Part shown: piece after piece, positions 21,071 to 29,941 of the stretch
Layout of the letters: every line of letters begins with the position of its first letter
Position numbering within the stretch: position 1 is the first letter of the stretch
Assembly (NCBI RefSeq): GCF_019209935.1
Contig: NZ_JAHUTN010000007.1
Location: 62,001-126,000 of the forward strand
Source of the DNA: Corynebacterium sp. TAE3-ERU16
Lineage (GTDB): Bacteria; Actinomycetota; Actinomycetes; Mycobacteriales; Mycobacteriaceae
Direction: 5' to 3'
Length of the DNA stretch: 64,000 nucleotides
Made by a program: the position numbers and the translations under genes
The notes under the pieces: model-generated
Database searches by the model: none
What the model was told of the DNA's origin: nothing
The model's input: only the letters and a program-made list of their open reading frames with translations

Positions 21071-22486
21071 ATGAGCGAACATCACAACCCCCGGGTCCCG
21101 GGGAACTCCGACGATTCCACCTCTGAGCTGGAGTCCACCACGTCGAGCCGGTCCTCCGCTTCGACGTCATCCGAAGACACCATCTTCAACGCCATCAACC
21201 GCGACACCGACCACACGGCGTCGGTCGTCGGCGAACGGTCCGCGGACTCAGTTTCCGCGGAGGATCCCGATCGGCTCGATCGGGCCGTCATCATCGGCCG
21301 GGACGGCCGCTGGGTCGCCGGCTGGGCCCTGCGGTTCATCATCGTGGCCGTCGCCAGCTGCATCGCGTGGCTCGGACTCGGAATCATCTGGACCGGTGTC
21401 CTGCCGATCCTGCTCGCGATCCTGCTGTGCACGGTGCTGTGGCCGCCGGTGCGCTGGCTGAAGGAACACGGCGTTCCGGGCAGCCTCTCATCCCTGCTGG
21501 TTCTCGTCGGTGCCCTCTGCGCCATCGGTGGGGTCTTCGCGGCGATGGCTCCGCGGGTCGCCGAACAGTCGAAACTGCTGTTCAAGCAGAGTGTCACCGG
21601 TCTGGAGAAGCTCCAGGTCCGACTCGGTGAGCCCCCGTTCAACATCAACACCGACCAGATCGACGGTGTCCTAGACGAGATCTCCGCGAAGCTCCAGGAC
21701 GGCGCCTCGGGCCTGCTCTCGGGCGGGGTGGCGAACAAACTGGCGTCCGGTGTCTTCGCGGGTGTGTCCACCGCGACCTCCGTCGTCGTCACCATGGCAC
21801 TGATGCTGGTGCTGACGTTCTTCTTCCTGAAGGACGGATACACCTTCCTGCCGTGGGTGCGCCGCAACGTCGGCAGGTCCGCCGGATGGCATCTCACCGA
21901 GGTGCTCACCCGCACCTGGAACACGCTGTCCGGGTTCATCCGCGCCCAGGCCCTCGTATCCCTCATCGACGCGATCTTCATCGGCGTCGGCCTCGTGGTC
22001 CTCGGTGTCCCGCTGGCGCTCGTGCTCGCCGTGATCACCTTCTTCGGTGGGTTCATCCCGATCGTCGGTGCCATCTCCGCCGGTGCGATCGCCGTGCTGG
22101 TCGCACTGGTCTCCAACGGCCTGACCACCGCCATCTTCGTCCTGATCCTGATCGTCGCGGTCCAGCAGATCGAGGGCAACATCCTCTCCCCCCTGCTGCA
22201 GAGCAAGGCCATGAACCTGCACCCCGTGATCGTGCTGCTGTCCATCACGGTCGGTGGCGGACTGTTCGGCATCGTCGGCGCGTTCCTCGCGGTTCCCGCC
22301 GCGGCGACCATCGCCGTGTGGCTGCGTTACCACGCGGAGATCGTGAGCCTGCGTTCCGGCGAGCGGACGATCGACGAGATCGAGACAGAGACCGCAGCCG
22401 GATCCAGGGCGCTGATCAACATGGGCCCGGCCATCCGCTCGATGCGCCGACGCCTCAGCCGGAAGGGCGCGACCGCAAACGACTAG
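21071..22486 (+). CDS. AI-2E family transporter (YdiK/TqsA-like)
   Basis: This 471-residue polytopic membrane protein of the AI-2E transporter family has a cytosolic Ser/Thr/Asp-rich N-terminus (about 1-75), two hydrophobic segments (about 78-125), an amphipathic region (about 150-235), and further membrane spans carrying the family core (FFLKDGYTFLPW, FIPIVGAISAG, VQQIEGNILSPLLQ). The family exports small molecules, and most members are not proven AI-2 exporters. The ATG at 21071 lies 9-11 nt after a CATAGT/TAGTTT -10-like box, so the leader is very short. A strong hairpin at 22503-22539 separates it from the convergent nucleosidase gene. Confidence 0.9.
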   Translation: MSEHHNPRVPGNSDDSTSELESTTSSRSSASTSSEDTIFNAINRDTDHTASVVGERSADSVSAEDPDRLDRAVIIGRDGRWVAGWALRFIIVAVASCIAWLGLGIIWTGVLPILLAILLCTVLWPPVRWLKEHGVPGSLSSLLVLVGALCAIGGVFAAMAPRVAEQSKLLFKQSVTGLEKLQVRLGEPPFNINTDQIDGVLDEISAKLQDGASGLLSGGVANKLASGVFAGVSTATSVVVTMALMLVLTFFFLKDGYTFLPWVRRNVGRSAGWHLTEVLTRTWNTLSGFIRAQALVSLIDAIFIGVGLVVLGVPLALVLAVITFFGGFIPIVGAISAGAIAVLVALVSNGLTTAIFVLILIVAVQQIEGNILSPLLQSKAMNLHPVIVLLSITVGGGLFGIVGAFLAVPAAATIAVWLRYHAEIVSLRSGERTIDEIETETAAGSRALINMGPAIRSMRRRLSRKGATAND

Positions 22487-22502
22487 ACCCGCGCCGCAAA
22501 CG

Positions 22503-22539
22503 AAAGTGCCCCGTACAGGTCACCGGTGCGGGGCACTTT
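22503..22539. terminator. Bidirectional terminator between AI-2E transporter and nucleosidase genes
   Basis: AAAGTGCCCCG (22503-22513) pairs with CGGGGCACTTT (22529-22539), an 11-bp stem that has A-rich and T-rich ends on both strands, so it can act in both directions. Confidence 0.75.
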
Positions 22540-22551
22540 CCGTGCGTCGGG

Positions 22552-23193
22552 TCAGGGCCGGACGGCCGGGACCGGTACCTCCTGCACGAGAGCGTCGGCG
22601 TCCGCGAGGGTGTGCAGGGCATCGTTCAGCTGGCGGGAGCCCTCCGCCACGGCGTCGGCCCAGGTGCCGACGGACTCCTCGTTCGCGCCGTCGCTGATCT
22701 GCTTGAGCAGGGTCACGGGAATGCCGTAGCGGTGCCCGATCCGGGCGAAGCAGTAGCCCTCCATCTCGACGAGCTCCGCGCGCTCAGCGAGCCGGGTCCG
22801 GATGACGGTGTCGGCGATGAAACTGTCGCCCGTCGCGAGCCGGGCGGTGGGCAGCAGCCCGGACGTGTGCAGGGTCAACGCGTTGATCTCCGGCCTGCCG
22901 TCGATCTCCTCCAGCAGTTCGGAGGAGAAGTCGTGCTTGTACACCTCGCGCACCTCGTACACGCCGTTCGGGCCGTCGATGAGCCCCCCACAGGTCCCGA
23001 GGTTGATGATCGCGCTGGGCACCCGCCCGTCGAGACGCGCCTCGGTCAGTACCTCGGTCAGGCCGATCGCCGCGCGCAGGACGCCCACGCCCGTGACGAG
23101 CACGGGCAGGTCGGTGTCGATGGCCTGCGTCTCGCTGTCGGTGGCGAAGACGAGGAGGGGCCGGCCGTTGGTGATTGTTCCGCGAAGTTCCAT
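22552..23193 (-). CDS. Nucleoside phosphorylase-superfamily nucleosidase (MTA/SAH nucleosidase-like)
   Basis: This is a 213-residue protein of the phosphorylase/nucleosidase fold. Family motifs seen: an N-terminal strand with TGVGVLRA (about 38), NLGTCGGL (about 67), the substrate-ribose region ELVEMEGYC (about 142), and KQISDGANE with the Asp general acid (about 167). The best guess is a 5'-methylthioadenosine/S-adenosylhomocysteine-type nucleosidase; the exact base specificity cannot be read. The ATG at 23193 is chosen over an upstream GTG at 23202. It is convergent with the AI-2E transporter gene and divergent from the FprA-like gene. Confidence 0.8.
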   Translation of the reverse strand: MELRGTITNGRPLLVFATDSETQAIDTDLPVLVTGVGVLRAAIGLTEVLTEARLDGRVPSAIINLGTCGGLIDGPNGVYEVREVYKHDFSSELLEEIDGRPEINALTLHTSGLLPTARLATGDSFIADTVIRTRLAERAELVEMEGYCFARIGHRYGIPVTLLKQISDGANEESVGTWADAVAEGSRQLNDALHTLADADALVQEVPVPAVRP

Positions 23194-23291
23194 GCCCCAC
23201 ACTCTAAGGCACGGAAAGGACCCGGTGCGGTGCGCCGGTGCGGTTAGAATCGACCGGTGTGCCGTGGACCTGCGGTACGGGAAGGACAGAC

Positions 23292-23945
23292 ATGTACCCC
23301 GTCAAGAGGATCGCCGTCGTCGGTGCCGGGCCGGTCGGCATCCAGACCGCAGAACTGCTCGTCGGGTGCGGCTGCAACATCTACGTCGACCTTTTCGAAC
23401 GCATCCCCGCGCCGTTCGGCCTGATCCGCTACGGGCTGTCCGAACACGCCCCGGGGGACACCCTCACCGAGAAGCCCACCACCCCGGCGACACCGCACCT
23501 GAAGCTCTTCGGCAACGTGTCCGTCGGTGCTGACATCACGGTCGCCGAGCTCCGCCGCCACTACGGTGCCGTCGTGGTCTCCCCCGACGTGGCCTCCGGC
23601 GCGGGATTCCCCGCCACGCGGGAGGCGGGACGCCTCACGCCCGGTGTCTACACCACGGGCACGGAAGACCCGCTGGCCGCGGCGCGGGTCGTCACCACCC
23701 GGATCGCGACCGATGCCTGGGTCGGGACGCTGGGCACTCCGCTACTCGCGGACGCGGGCCGGATCCGCGAGCTGCTCGACGCTCGGGGCGTGGCCTACAC
23801 CTCGTGGGAGGGCTGGTGGCTGCCCGAGACGACGATCGCGGGCCCACCCACCGCAGCTGCACTCGCGTCCGCGGCGACGCTGGCCGGCTCCATCGACTGG
23901 GACGGCATCGCCCGACTCGCCCGCGGCGTGCCGATCTGCGAGTGA
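23292..23945 (+). CDS. FprA-like flavoprotein with the NADP-binding domain deleted
   Basis: The 217-residue product starts like ferredoxin-NADP reductase FprA/adrenodoxin reductase (about 450 residues): VVGAGPVGIQTAELL FAD fold, then LFERIPAPFGLIRYG. The C-terminus also matches the family (RIRELLDARGVAYTSWEGW). The central NADP-binding domain is missing, and the GWIKRGPxGxIG flavin contact is replaced by TTGTEDPLAA. The frame is intact with normal GC-rich codon use, so the deletion produced a retained open gene rather than an obvious pseudogene. It may bind FAD weakly or not at all. The start ATG follows GAAGGACAGAC. It is divergent from the nucleosidase gene. Confidence 0.7.
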   Translation: MYPVKRIAVVGAGPVGIQTAELLVGCGCNIYVDLFERIPAPFGLIRYGLSEHAPGDTLTEKPTTPATPHLKLFGNVSVGADITVAELRRHYGAVVVSPDVASGAGFPATREAGRLTPGVYTTGTEDPLAAARVVTTRIATDAWVGTLGTPLLADAGRIRELLDARGVAYTSWEGWWLPETTIAGPPTAAALASAATLAGSIDWDGIARLARGVPICE

Positions 23946-24060
23946 CCGGTCCCCTGCGGGACCGCGGAATCCCGTGCGTTCCCTGGGCCGTGACTGACCA
24001 TCACTCTCCGGGCCTGCACCGCGGACGAAGACGACCGCGGTGACCCCGGGATACCCGGCC

Positions 24061-24877
24061 CTTCACGTTTCACAGTGCTAGGTTCCATGCAGACATTGTT
24101 GTTGCCTGTGGGGAGAATGTCGTGTGTGAAGACTTTTCAAAAGAATCAGATCGGATTCTGATTAAACCCAGCAAGATGGTCAAGCTCAGCGCAGTGGTAC
24201 CGCCTATTATTTGCTTAGTCTCTTCTTTGGTTGCCGTCGCTTCAATTTCGAAGCCAATCCCTTTCTCTTTCTGGGTTGTGGGAGCTCTTACCGATGCTGC
24301 CGTCATAGGTTTTTCTGCGTGGGCGGCTCACTCCATGAAGGTCGAGGTCGTGCGAGACATCTCATCAAGGCTAGTTAAAATCAGAGCACCCTTTTATTCT
24401 CGAAGCTTCAGCCACAAATCGATTAGTGACATCTCCACCGGTGAGGATTCGGGGATGAATTCTGGTTTAATCAACTGGCCGGTTACCGGTAGTGCCAGCT
24501 CGGAGAAAGGAGTCCGCATTAACTTGGGAGGGGCAGCCCACGTAAAGTTCCTGGCTGATGGGAAACACCGCTTCACCATCGTCACGACAGGAATGTCGCA
24601 GGCTAAACGTCTCGCAGCGCTTTTGTCAAGCAACTAGGGCTTTTGGATGGAATCTGTTTTCCATGACCAGTTTTGCGGTGGGCACGTGACCAGAACTAGG
24701 AGCCCTGGTGTGCGCAGGGATGCGGACCCGGACCTGTACATGCCGGGTGGACGGTGCTGGGATCAGCAGGCCTTGAGCATGGTTAGGCCCACCCATCACC
24801 GATGAGATGGTTAGCCGTGCCACCTAGCACCTGGTGATGCGCTTGACACGGTTCGGTGTTCTTCATGTTTCACAGTG
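24061..24877 (+). repeat. 17-bp direct repeat pair, 800 bp apart, bracketing a low-GC gene
   Basis: CTTCACGTTTCACAGTG (24061-24077) recurs as CTTCATGTTTCACAGTG (24861-24877), one mismatch, exactly 800 bp downstream. The bracketed segment holds one lower-GC gene. A -10-like box follows each copy (TAGGTT at 24080-24085; TAGTGT near 24892). The pair may be a duplicated promoter element, or insertion scars of a lost or passive element. Confidence 0.5.
24122..24637 (+). CDS. Small two-span membrane protein of unknown family
   Basis: A 171-residue product starts from GTG 24122, preceded by GGGGAGAA. Two hydrophobic segments (about 20-42 and 48-68) are followed by a soluble region (about 75-171) with beta-rich character that could be a PH-like domain, ending SQAKRLAALLSSN. 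Composition is notably AT-richer than the neighbours (ATT, TCT, AAA codons). It lies between the 17-bp direct repeats at 24061 and 24861, which suggests recent acquisition. I do not recognise a family. Confidence 0.65.
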   Translation: MCEDFSKESDRILIKPSKMVKLSAVVPPIICLVSSLVAVASISKPIPFSFWVVGALTDAAVIGFSAWAAHSMKVEVVRDISSRLVKIRAPFYSRSFSHKSISDISTGEDSGMNSGLINWPVTGSASSEKGVRINLGGAAHVKFLADGKHRFTIVTTGMSQAKRLAALLSSN

Positions 24878-25194
24878 GTTCGCAGATTCTAGTGTTCGTT
24901 GCCACGCTTCTGATCGAGAGTTATAGCTGGTGGTCGGCTGAGGCATACTGGCACTCTCATACGCGAAGAGCCGGACACCCGAGGTGGCGACCCTTCGTCA
25001 CCGGCCCGCCACCTGCGAGTTCCCGGCGACCGCCCCACCATCCGGTGCAGGATGCGTGCGACGTGTCGGGGCGTGGGCCCCGCCTGACACCCCACCGCCC
25101 GTGCGGCCGCGTCCGACAGTCCTGCCGCACATCTCCACCACAGCCGTGTAAACATTTCCTTGACACCTCCGGGATGTAAAGATATCCTTTACAC
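24638..25194. other. Non-coding stretch before the HTH gene
   Basis: No convincing gene is seen over 557 nt. A 65-codon minus-strand open frame (24626-24823) has no ribosome-binding site and no family. The region includes the second 17-bp repeat copy (24861-24877) and ends with the promoter/operator of the HTH gene. It may hold remnants of an insertion, but nothing is recognisable. Confidence 0.4.
25160..25193 (+). promoter_or_regulatory. Promoter and palindromic operator of the HTH gene; probable leaderless start
   Basis: TTGACA (25160-25165), a 17-nt spacer and TATCCT (25183-25188) make a good housekeeping promoter. A perfect inverted repeat, TGTAAAG-N5-CTTTACA (25175-25193), covers the -10 box. 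Only six bases separate the -10 box from the ATG at 25195, so the transcript probably begins at the start codon. The layout suggests autorepression. Confidence 0.7.
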
Positions 25195-25878
25195 ATGTCG
25201 GAACCACTGAACACCACCACACTGGCCACGCTGCTCACCCAGGTCGCGTCCCTGCTCGCCACGGAACTCCGGGAGATCGACACCCCCGGCACCGAAAGCA
25301 TCCCGAGGAACACCGCGCCCCGGGACGTCACCCATTCCCTGGCCACGGCGCACACCATGCAGCTGCTGTCCACCGAGGCCCTGGGGACACTGGTCCACGC
25401 GGCCCGGGAACGGGGCACCACGTGGCAGAGCATCGGAAACGCCCTCGGCATCAGCCGGCAGGCGGCGTTCCAGAGGTTCGGCAACCCCATCGACCCACGG
25501 ACAGGAGACCCCATGAATAAACCCACCCCGACCCAACGGCAGGAGGCGGTCACCCGCGCAGTGACCTTCCTCGACTTCCTCACGGCCCACGACTGGGAGG
25601 GCGCGGCGCGCCTGCTCGGCCCGAAACTCGGCGACGAACTCGACGCGGAATCCCTGGCGGACGCCTGGGCCCAGGTCGTGGCACTCGGCGGCGAACTCGA
25701 GGCGCGCCACCCGGCGCAGACGGTGAGCCTCGCCGACGAGGTCCTCGTCGTCGAACAGCTCCTCGACTTCGAGGCGGCCGATCTCGTGGGACGGATCAGC
25801 TACAACCGGGAGGGCGAGATGGTCGGACTCTGGTTCCTCCCCGCCGACCAGGCGCTCTGCGAGGATCAGTCCCGCTGA
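25195..25878 (+). CDS. HTH protein with C-terminal DUF3887-like domain
   Basis: The 227-residue product has a helical N-terminal region with a helix-turn-helix (about 72-98: [22 protein letters not shown] region) and a C-terminal domain (about 110-227) resembling DUF3887, an NTF2-like fold of unknown ligand. It is probably a one-component regulator. A palindrome over its own -10 box implies autoregulation, and the start codon appears leaderless, so no ribosome-binding site is expected. GC content returns to the genome norm. It is convergent with cysZ. Confidence 0.75.
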   Translation: MSEPLNTTTLATLLTQVASLLATELREIDTPGTESIPRNTAPRDVTHSLATAHTMQLLSTEALGTLVHAARERGTTWQSIGNALGISRQAAFQRFGNPIDPRTGDPMNKPTPTQRQEAVTRAVTFLDFLTAHDWEGAARLLGPKLGDELDAESLADAWAQVVALGGELEARHPAQTVSLADEVLVVEQLLDFEAADLVGRISYNREGEMVGLWFLPADQALCEDQSR

Positions 25879-26006
25879 TGTAACCGCTGTTCGTCACCGC
25901 AGGCTGTGCGTGGAGGAGGTCAGCCGCCACCCCGTTGATCCGGGTGGTGGGTGACCTCCTCCACGTCGCCGTGTCCGAAACCCCGGCCCGGGACACCGGC
26001 GTGGAC

Positions 26007-26957
26007 TCAGCCGGCCGTCCCGGCCCCCACGCATCCCCGTTCCACGGGGCCGGGGACCTCCGGGGCGGCCTCATCCATGACCCGGACCCTGGTCTGTTTC
26101 CGCATCCGACGTACGCCGCAACAGGTCAGGCCCACGCCGAGGGCCAGCAGCACCCCTTCGACGGTGGGGAGCACCCACGTCGCGGTGTCGAGGGCACCGA
26201 CCACCCGGGGCGCGTTGACGAGCATGAGCGCCGTGCCGACCGCCCCGCCGAGCAGACCGGGCTGCATGCGGCTGACGAGCCACGCCGCGAACGGTGCGGC
26301 GATCACACCGCCGACGAGCAGTGCGGCGACGGCGGGCAGGTGGGCGAGCAGCTCCTCCCGCATGCCGATCGCGAACCCGGTGGTCGCGGCGGCGGTCACC
26401 AGGAACTCGGAGGTGTTCACGGTTCCGACGACCCGGCGCGGTTCGGCGTGCCGGAGGCTCATCAGGGTCGAGGCGGTGACCGGCCCCCAGCCGCCACCGC
26501 CGGAGGCGTCGATGAATCCCCCGGTCAGGCCCAGGAGTCCGAGGACCCGTCCCCGGCGGCGGGTGTCCGTGGCGACCGCGTGGTGCGGTGCGCCGCGGGA
26601 GAAGCGCAGCAGGAGGTGCAGCCCGATGGCGGTGAGGATTCCCGCCGTGACGGGGGCGGCCGCCGCGGTGGAGAGGTTCGACAGGACGTAGGCCCCGAGA
26701 AACGCGCCGACCGCGCCCGGGACGCCGAGGCGCAGTGCGAGCCGCCAGTCGACGTTGCCGAAGCGCCAGTGGCTGATCCCGGAGGCCAGGGTCGTCCCGA
26801 GTTCCGCGGTGTGCACCACGGCGGACGCCTGCGCGGGGCCGAGGCCGGCGGCGAGGATGAGCATGGTCGTCGACGTCGCGCCGAAGCCCATGCCGAGTGC
26901 GCCGTCGACGAGCTGTGCGATGGCACCGGCCAGGGCGATGAGGATCAGGGTACGCAT
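26007..26957 (-). CDS. cysZ: TauE/SafE-type membrane protein, sulfate/sulfite transport (CysZ)
   Basis: This 316-residue polytopic protein of the TauE/SafE family has about eight hydrophobic segments and the duplicated core (DGALGMGFGATS near 18, GGFIDASGGGGWGP near 147). In C. glutamicum the last gene of the cys operon encodes such a protein, proposed to import sulfate. The cytosolic tail is basic. It overlaps cysY by 13 nt as the last gene of the operon. Direction of transport (sulfate in or sulfite out) cannot be told. Confidence 0.87.
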   Translation of the reverse strand: MRTLILIALAGAIAQLVDGALGMGFGATSTTMLILAAGLGPAQASAVVHTAELGTTLASGISHWRFGNVDWRLALRLGVPGAVGAFLGAYVLSNLSTAAAAPVTAGILTAIGLHLLLRFSRGAPHHAVATDTRRRGRVLGLLGLTGGFIDASGGGGWGPVTASTLMSLRHAEPRRVVGTVNTSEFLVTAAATTGFAIGMREELLAHLPAVAALLVGGVIAAPFAAWLVSRMQPGLLGGAVGTALMLVNAPRVVGALDTATWVLPTVEGVLLALGVGLTCCGVRRMRKQTRVRVMDEAAPEVPGPVERGCVGAGTAG

Positions 26958-27685
26958 GCCGGTGTCCGGTCACTGGTCAGGGCGTCGGAGTAGCGGGTGG
27001 CTACGATTCCGGCGAGGTCGCGGCCGAGCGGTGCGCTGACCGAGATGTCCGGGCCCCCGGGGCGGGTGGCGGGCAGGCGGTCGGTCAGCCGGTCGAGCAG
27101 CAGCCCGTGGGTGACGAACAACGGGAGGACGTGCAGCGAACCGGCGTCCCGTGCCCGGTCGAGGACCGCCCCGGGGCCGCCACCCGGTCCGGTGGCCGCG
27201 ATGACGTCGATGCGGCGATTGGTCCGCTCGGCGAGCTCCACCCCGAGTCGCGCCAGGTCAGCGGTCGCCCGCGCACTGGACGTTCCCACCGGATGGAGGA
27301 CGGCGTCGTGGTGGTCCGGGCGGTCCACCGTGAGACGCTCCGCGAGAACGTCGACGAGATCCGGGCCGGTACCGAGCCCGTCCGCGAGGGCCATCCGTAA
27401 CCCGGAAACTGCCGTCGCCGCGCGCACCGCCTCGGGGACGTCGGTGGTGGCGTGGAACGCGCGGGTGAACAGCAGCGGCACGACGACGGCCTCCCTGACG
27501 CCCTCGACGGCGAGCCGGAGTGCGACGTCCGGGAGGGTGGGTGTCGACAGGTCCAGGTGCGCCGGGTGCGCGGGCAGGTCCAGGAGGTCACCGGCGGCCG
27601 CGGTCAGCTCGGCGATGCCGGCGTCGGCGTGGGGGTGCCGGGATCCGTGGGACAGGGTGATCAGTGCGGGACGCGGGTCAGTCAC
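26945..27685 (-). CDS. cysY: Sirohydrochlorin ferrochelatase-type protein CysY
   Basis: This 246-residue CbiX/SirB-type chelatase inserts iron into sirohydrochlorin to make siroheme for CysI. Two tandem CbiX halves are visible: LSHGSRHPHADAGI (about 11) with VVPLLFTRAFHATTDVP (about 74), and a degenerate second half ending LPLFVTHGLLLDRL. Metal-binding His residues in the first half are intact. The GTG start at 27685 overlaps cysN by 8 nt; a much longer open frame upstream is a shadow of cysN. Confidence 0.87.
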   Translation of the reverse strand: MTDPRPALITLSHGSRHPHADAGIAELTAAAGDLLDLPAHPAHLDLSTPTLPDVALRLAVEGVREAVVVPLLFTRAFHATTDVPEAVRAATAVSGLRMALADGLGTGPDLVDVLAERLTVDRPDHHDAVLHPVGTSSARATADLARLGVELAERTNRRIDVIAATGPGGGPGAVLDRARDAGSLHVLPLFVTHGLLLDRLTDRLPATRPGGPDISVSAPLGRDLAGIVATRYSDALTSDRTPACVP

Positions 27686-28988
27686 GGCCACCACCGCCGT
27701 CGGTGCCGTCGACCAGGCCTGCGGCGAGGGTGTCTCCGGAGGCGGGGTCGATGAGCAGGAGGGAACCGACGGCACCGCGGGCGGTGAAACCGTCGACGGG
27801 AAGGGCCTCGGCGACCTGGATCTCGGCGCGCACGATGTCGTTGAGGGCGAGTTCGCCCGGGGCGTCCCGAACCACGTCGTCCACCGGGGCGTCGATGTCG
27901 ATGCCCGCGGTGATCCGGGTGACCCGGCCCCGGACCAGTGACGTGCCGTAGCGCAGCTTGAGCAGCTGGCCCGGGCGGACGGCTTTCTCGGCCAGGCCGA
28001 CGAGCGTGGCCGTGAACTCGCGGACGTCGTCGGGCCGGTCGGCGCCGGCGATGAGGTCACCGCGGGTGAGGTCGATGTCGTCGGCCAGGCGCAGCACGAC
28101 GGAGTCGCCGGGCAGCGCGAGCTCCGCCTCCCCGTCCGGGGTGTCGATGCCGGTGACCGTCGTGGTGCGCCCCGAGCCGAGATGCACCGTGTCGCCGGGC
28201 CGGATCCGTCCGGCGGTCACCCGGCCCGCGTAGCCGCGGTAGTCGGTGGCGTGATCGCGGATGACGGTCTGCACGGGGAACCGGAACCCCAGCTCGCCGA
28301 CCTCGGGGCCGGCGGGCACGGTCTCCAGGATCTCGAGGACGGTGGGGCCGGTGTACCAGTCGGTGTTGGTGCCGCGCTCGACGACGTTGTCCCCCAGCAG
28401 CGCGGAGGTGGGAACCACGAAGGTGCCGGTCACACCGAGCCGCTCGGCGAGGGCCGTGAACTCGGTCTCGATGGCGCGGTACACGGACTCGTCGAAGCCG
28501 ACGAGATCGATCTTGTTCACCGCGAGGACCACCGTGTCCACGCCGAGCAGGGCCGCGGCGGTGAGGTGTCGGCGGGTCTGGGTGACGATGCCGTTGCGGG
28601 CGTCGACGAGCAGCACGACGACGCGGGAGGTGGACACACCCGTGACGGTGTTGCGGGTGTACTGCACGTGACCCGGGGTGTCGGCGAGGATGAAGGTGCG
28701 CTTCGCGGTGGCGAAGTAGCGGTAGGCGACGTCGATGGTGATGCCCTGCTCGCGTTCGGCGCGCAGGCCGTCGACCAGCAGCGAGAGGTCGACGTGTTCC
28801 AGGCCCTTGGCCCGGGAGGTCGCCTCGACGGCGGCGAGCTGGTCGGCCAGCACCGATTTCGTGTCGTGCAGGAGGCGACCGACGAAGGTCGATTTTCCGT
28901 CGTCGACACTGCCCGCGGTGCACAGCCGGAGGGTCTGGCGGTCGTGCAGCGCCTGTGTCGGGGCGGGGGCGGTGAGGGTGCTGGTCAT
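27678..28988 (-). CDS. cysN: Sulfate adenylyltransferase subunit 1 (GTPase) CysN
   Basis: This is the regulatory GTPase of ATP sulfurylase. The 436-residue EF-Tu-like protein has G1 GSVDDGKST (about 27), G3 DTPGHVQYTRN (about 110), G4 NKIDL (about 163) and beta-barrel domains 2 and 3. There is no APS-kinase extension, so PAPS is not made by this polypeptide. The ATG at 28988 shares one base with the cysD stop (TGATG). It works with CysD. Confidence 0.95.
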   Translation of the reverse strand: MTSTLTAPAPTQALHDRQTLRLCTAGSVDDGKSTFVGRLLHDTKSVLADQLAAVEATSRAKGLEHVDLSLLVDGLRAEREQGITIDVAYRYFATAKRTFILADTPGHVQYTRNTVTGVSTSRVVVLLVDARNGIVTQTRRHLTAAALLGVDTVVLAVNKIDLVGFDESVYRAIETEFTALAERLGVTGTFVVPTSALLGDNVVERGTNTDWYTGPTVLEILETVPAGPEVGELGFRFPVQTVIRDHATDYRGYAGRVTAGRIRPGDTVHLGSGRTTTVTGIDTPDGEAELALPGDSVVLRLADDIDLTRGDLIAGADRPDDVREFTATLVGLAEKAVRPGQLLKLRYGTSLVRGRVTRITAGIDIDAPVDDVVRDAPGELALNDIVRAEIQVAEALPVDGFTARGAVGSLLLIDPASGDTLAAGLVDGTDGGGGRD

Positions 28989-29941
28989 CAGAAGTAGCCT
29001 TCCTTCTTGCGGTCCTCCATGGCGGATTCGCTCAGGCGGTCATCGGCGCGGGTGGCGCCACGTTCGGTGAGGGTGGAGGCGGCGATCTCGGCGATCACGG
29101 CGTCGACGGTGTCGGCGTCGGAGTCGACCGCGCCGGTGCAGGACATGTCGCCGACGGTGCGGAACCGCACGCGGCGGGTCTCCGGGGTCTCACCCTTGCG
29201 GGGGCCGCCCCACTCGCCGGCGGTCAGCCACATGCCGTCGCGGTTGAACACCTCACGGTCGTGGGCGAAGTAGATCGGGGGGAGTTCGATGTTCCGGGCG
29301 CCGATGTACTCCCAGATGTCGGCCTCGGTGAAGTTGGAGATCGGGAACACGCGGATGTTCTCGCCGGGCAGGTGGCCACCGTTGTAGAGGTTCCACAGTT
29401 CGGGCCGCTGGCGGCGGGGGTCCCAGCCGCCGAAGCTGTCGCGGACGGAGAAGATGCGTTCCTTGGCGCGCGCCCGTTCCTCGTCGCGGCGGGCACCACC
29501 GAGCACGGCGTCGTAGCCCTGTTCGGCGATGGTCTCCACGAGGGGAACTGTCTGGAGGGGGTTGCGGGTGCCGTCGGGGCGTTCGCTGAGCTCCCCCCGG
29601 TCGATCCAGTCCTGCACCTTCGCGACGCGCAGGCGAGCGCCGGTGCGTTCGACGAGGCGGTCGCGGAACTCGAGGACCTCGGGGAAGTTGTGGCCGGTGT
29701 CGACGTGCAGCAGTTCGAAGGGAACGGGAGCGGGCGCGAAGGCACGGCGGGCCAGTTCGTGGACGACGACGGAGTCCTTGCCCCCGGAGAACAGCAGGGC
29801 GACCTTGTCGAACTGTCCGGCGACCTCGCGGAGGATCTGGATGGCCTCGTTCTCCAGGTCCCTCAGGTGCGGGGACAGCGGCGAGTCGGTGCCCCGGTCG
29901 GTGCGGGCGTCGGGCGTGGTGTCGGTGAGGGTTGTGGTCAT
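28988..29941 (-). CDS. cysD: Sulfate adenylyltransferase subunit 2 CysD
   Basis: CysD is the catalytic subunit of ATP sulfurylase, activating sulfate to APS. The 317-residue product has the PP-loop LFSGGKDSVV (about 50), HVDTGHNFPE, GGARRDEERARAKER, and the C-terminal RFRTVGDMSCTG block of the family. The ATG at 29941 overlaps the cysH stop by 4 nt (ATGA). A longer in-frame extension upstream is a shadow of cysH. Confidence 0.96.
   Translation of the reverse strand: MTTTLTDTTPDARTDRGTDSPLSPHLRDLENEAIQILREVAGQFDKVALLFSGGKDSVVVHELARRAFAPAPVPFELLHVDTGHNFPEVLEFRDRLVERTGARLRVAKVQDWIDRGELSERPDGTRNPLQTVPLVETIAEQGYDAVLGGARRDEERARAKERIFSVRDSFGGWDPRRQRPELWNLYNGGHLPGENIRVFPISNFTEADIWEYIGARNIELPPIYFAHDREVFNRDGMWLTAGEWGGPRKGETPETRRVRFRTVGDMSCTGAVDSDADTVDAVIAEIAASTLTERGATRADDRLSESAMEDRKKEGYF

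Noticed and set aside
24626..24823. 65-codon minus-strand frame between the low-GC gene and the HTH gene
   Set aside because: No ribosome-binding site, no conserved motif, and it overlaps the end of the low-GC gene.
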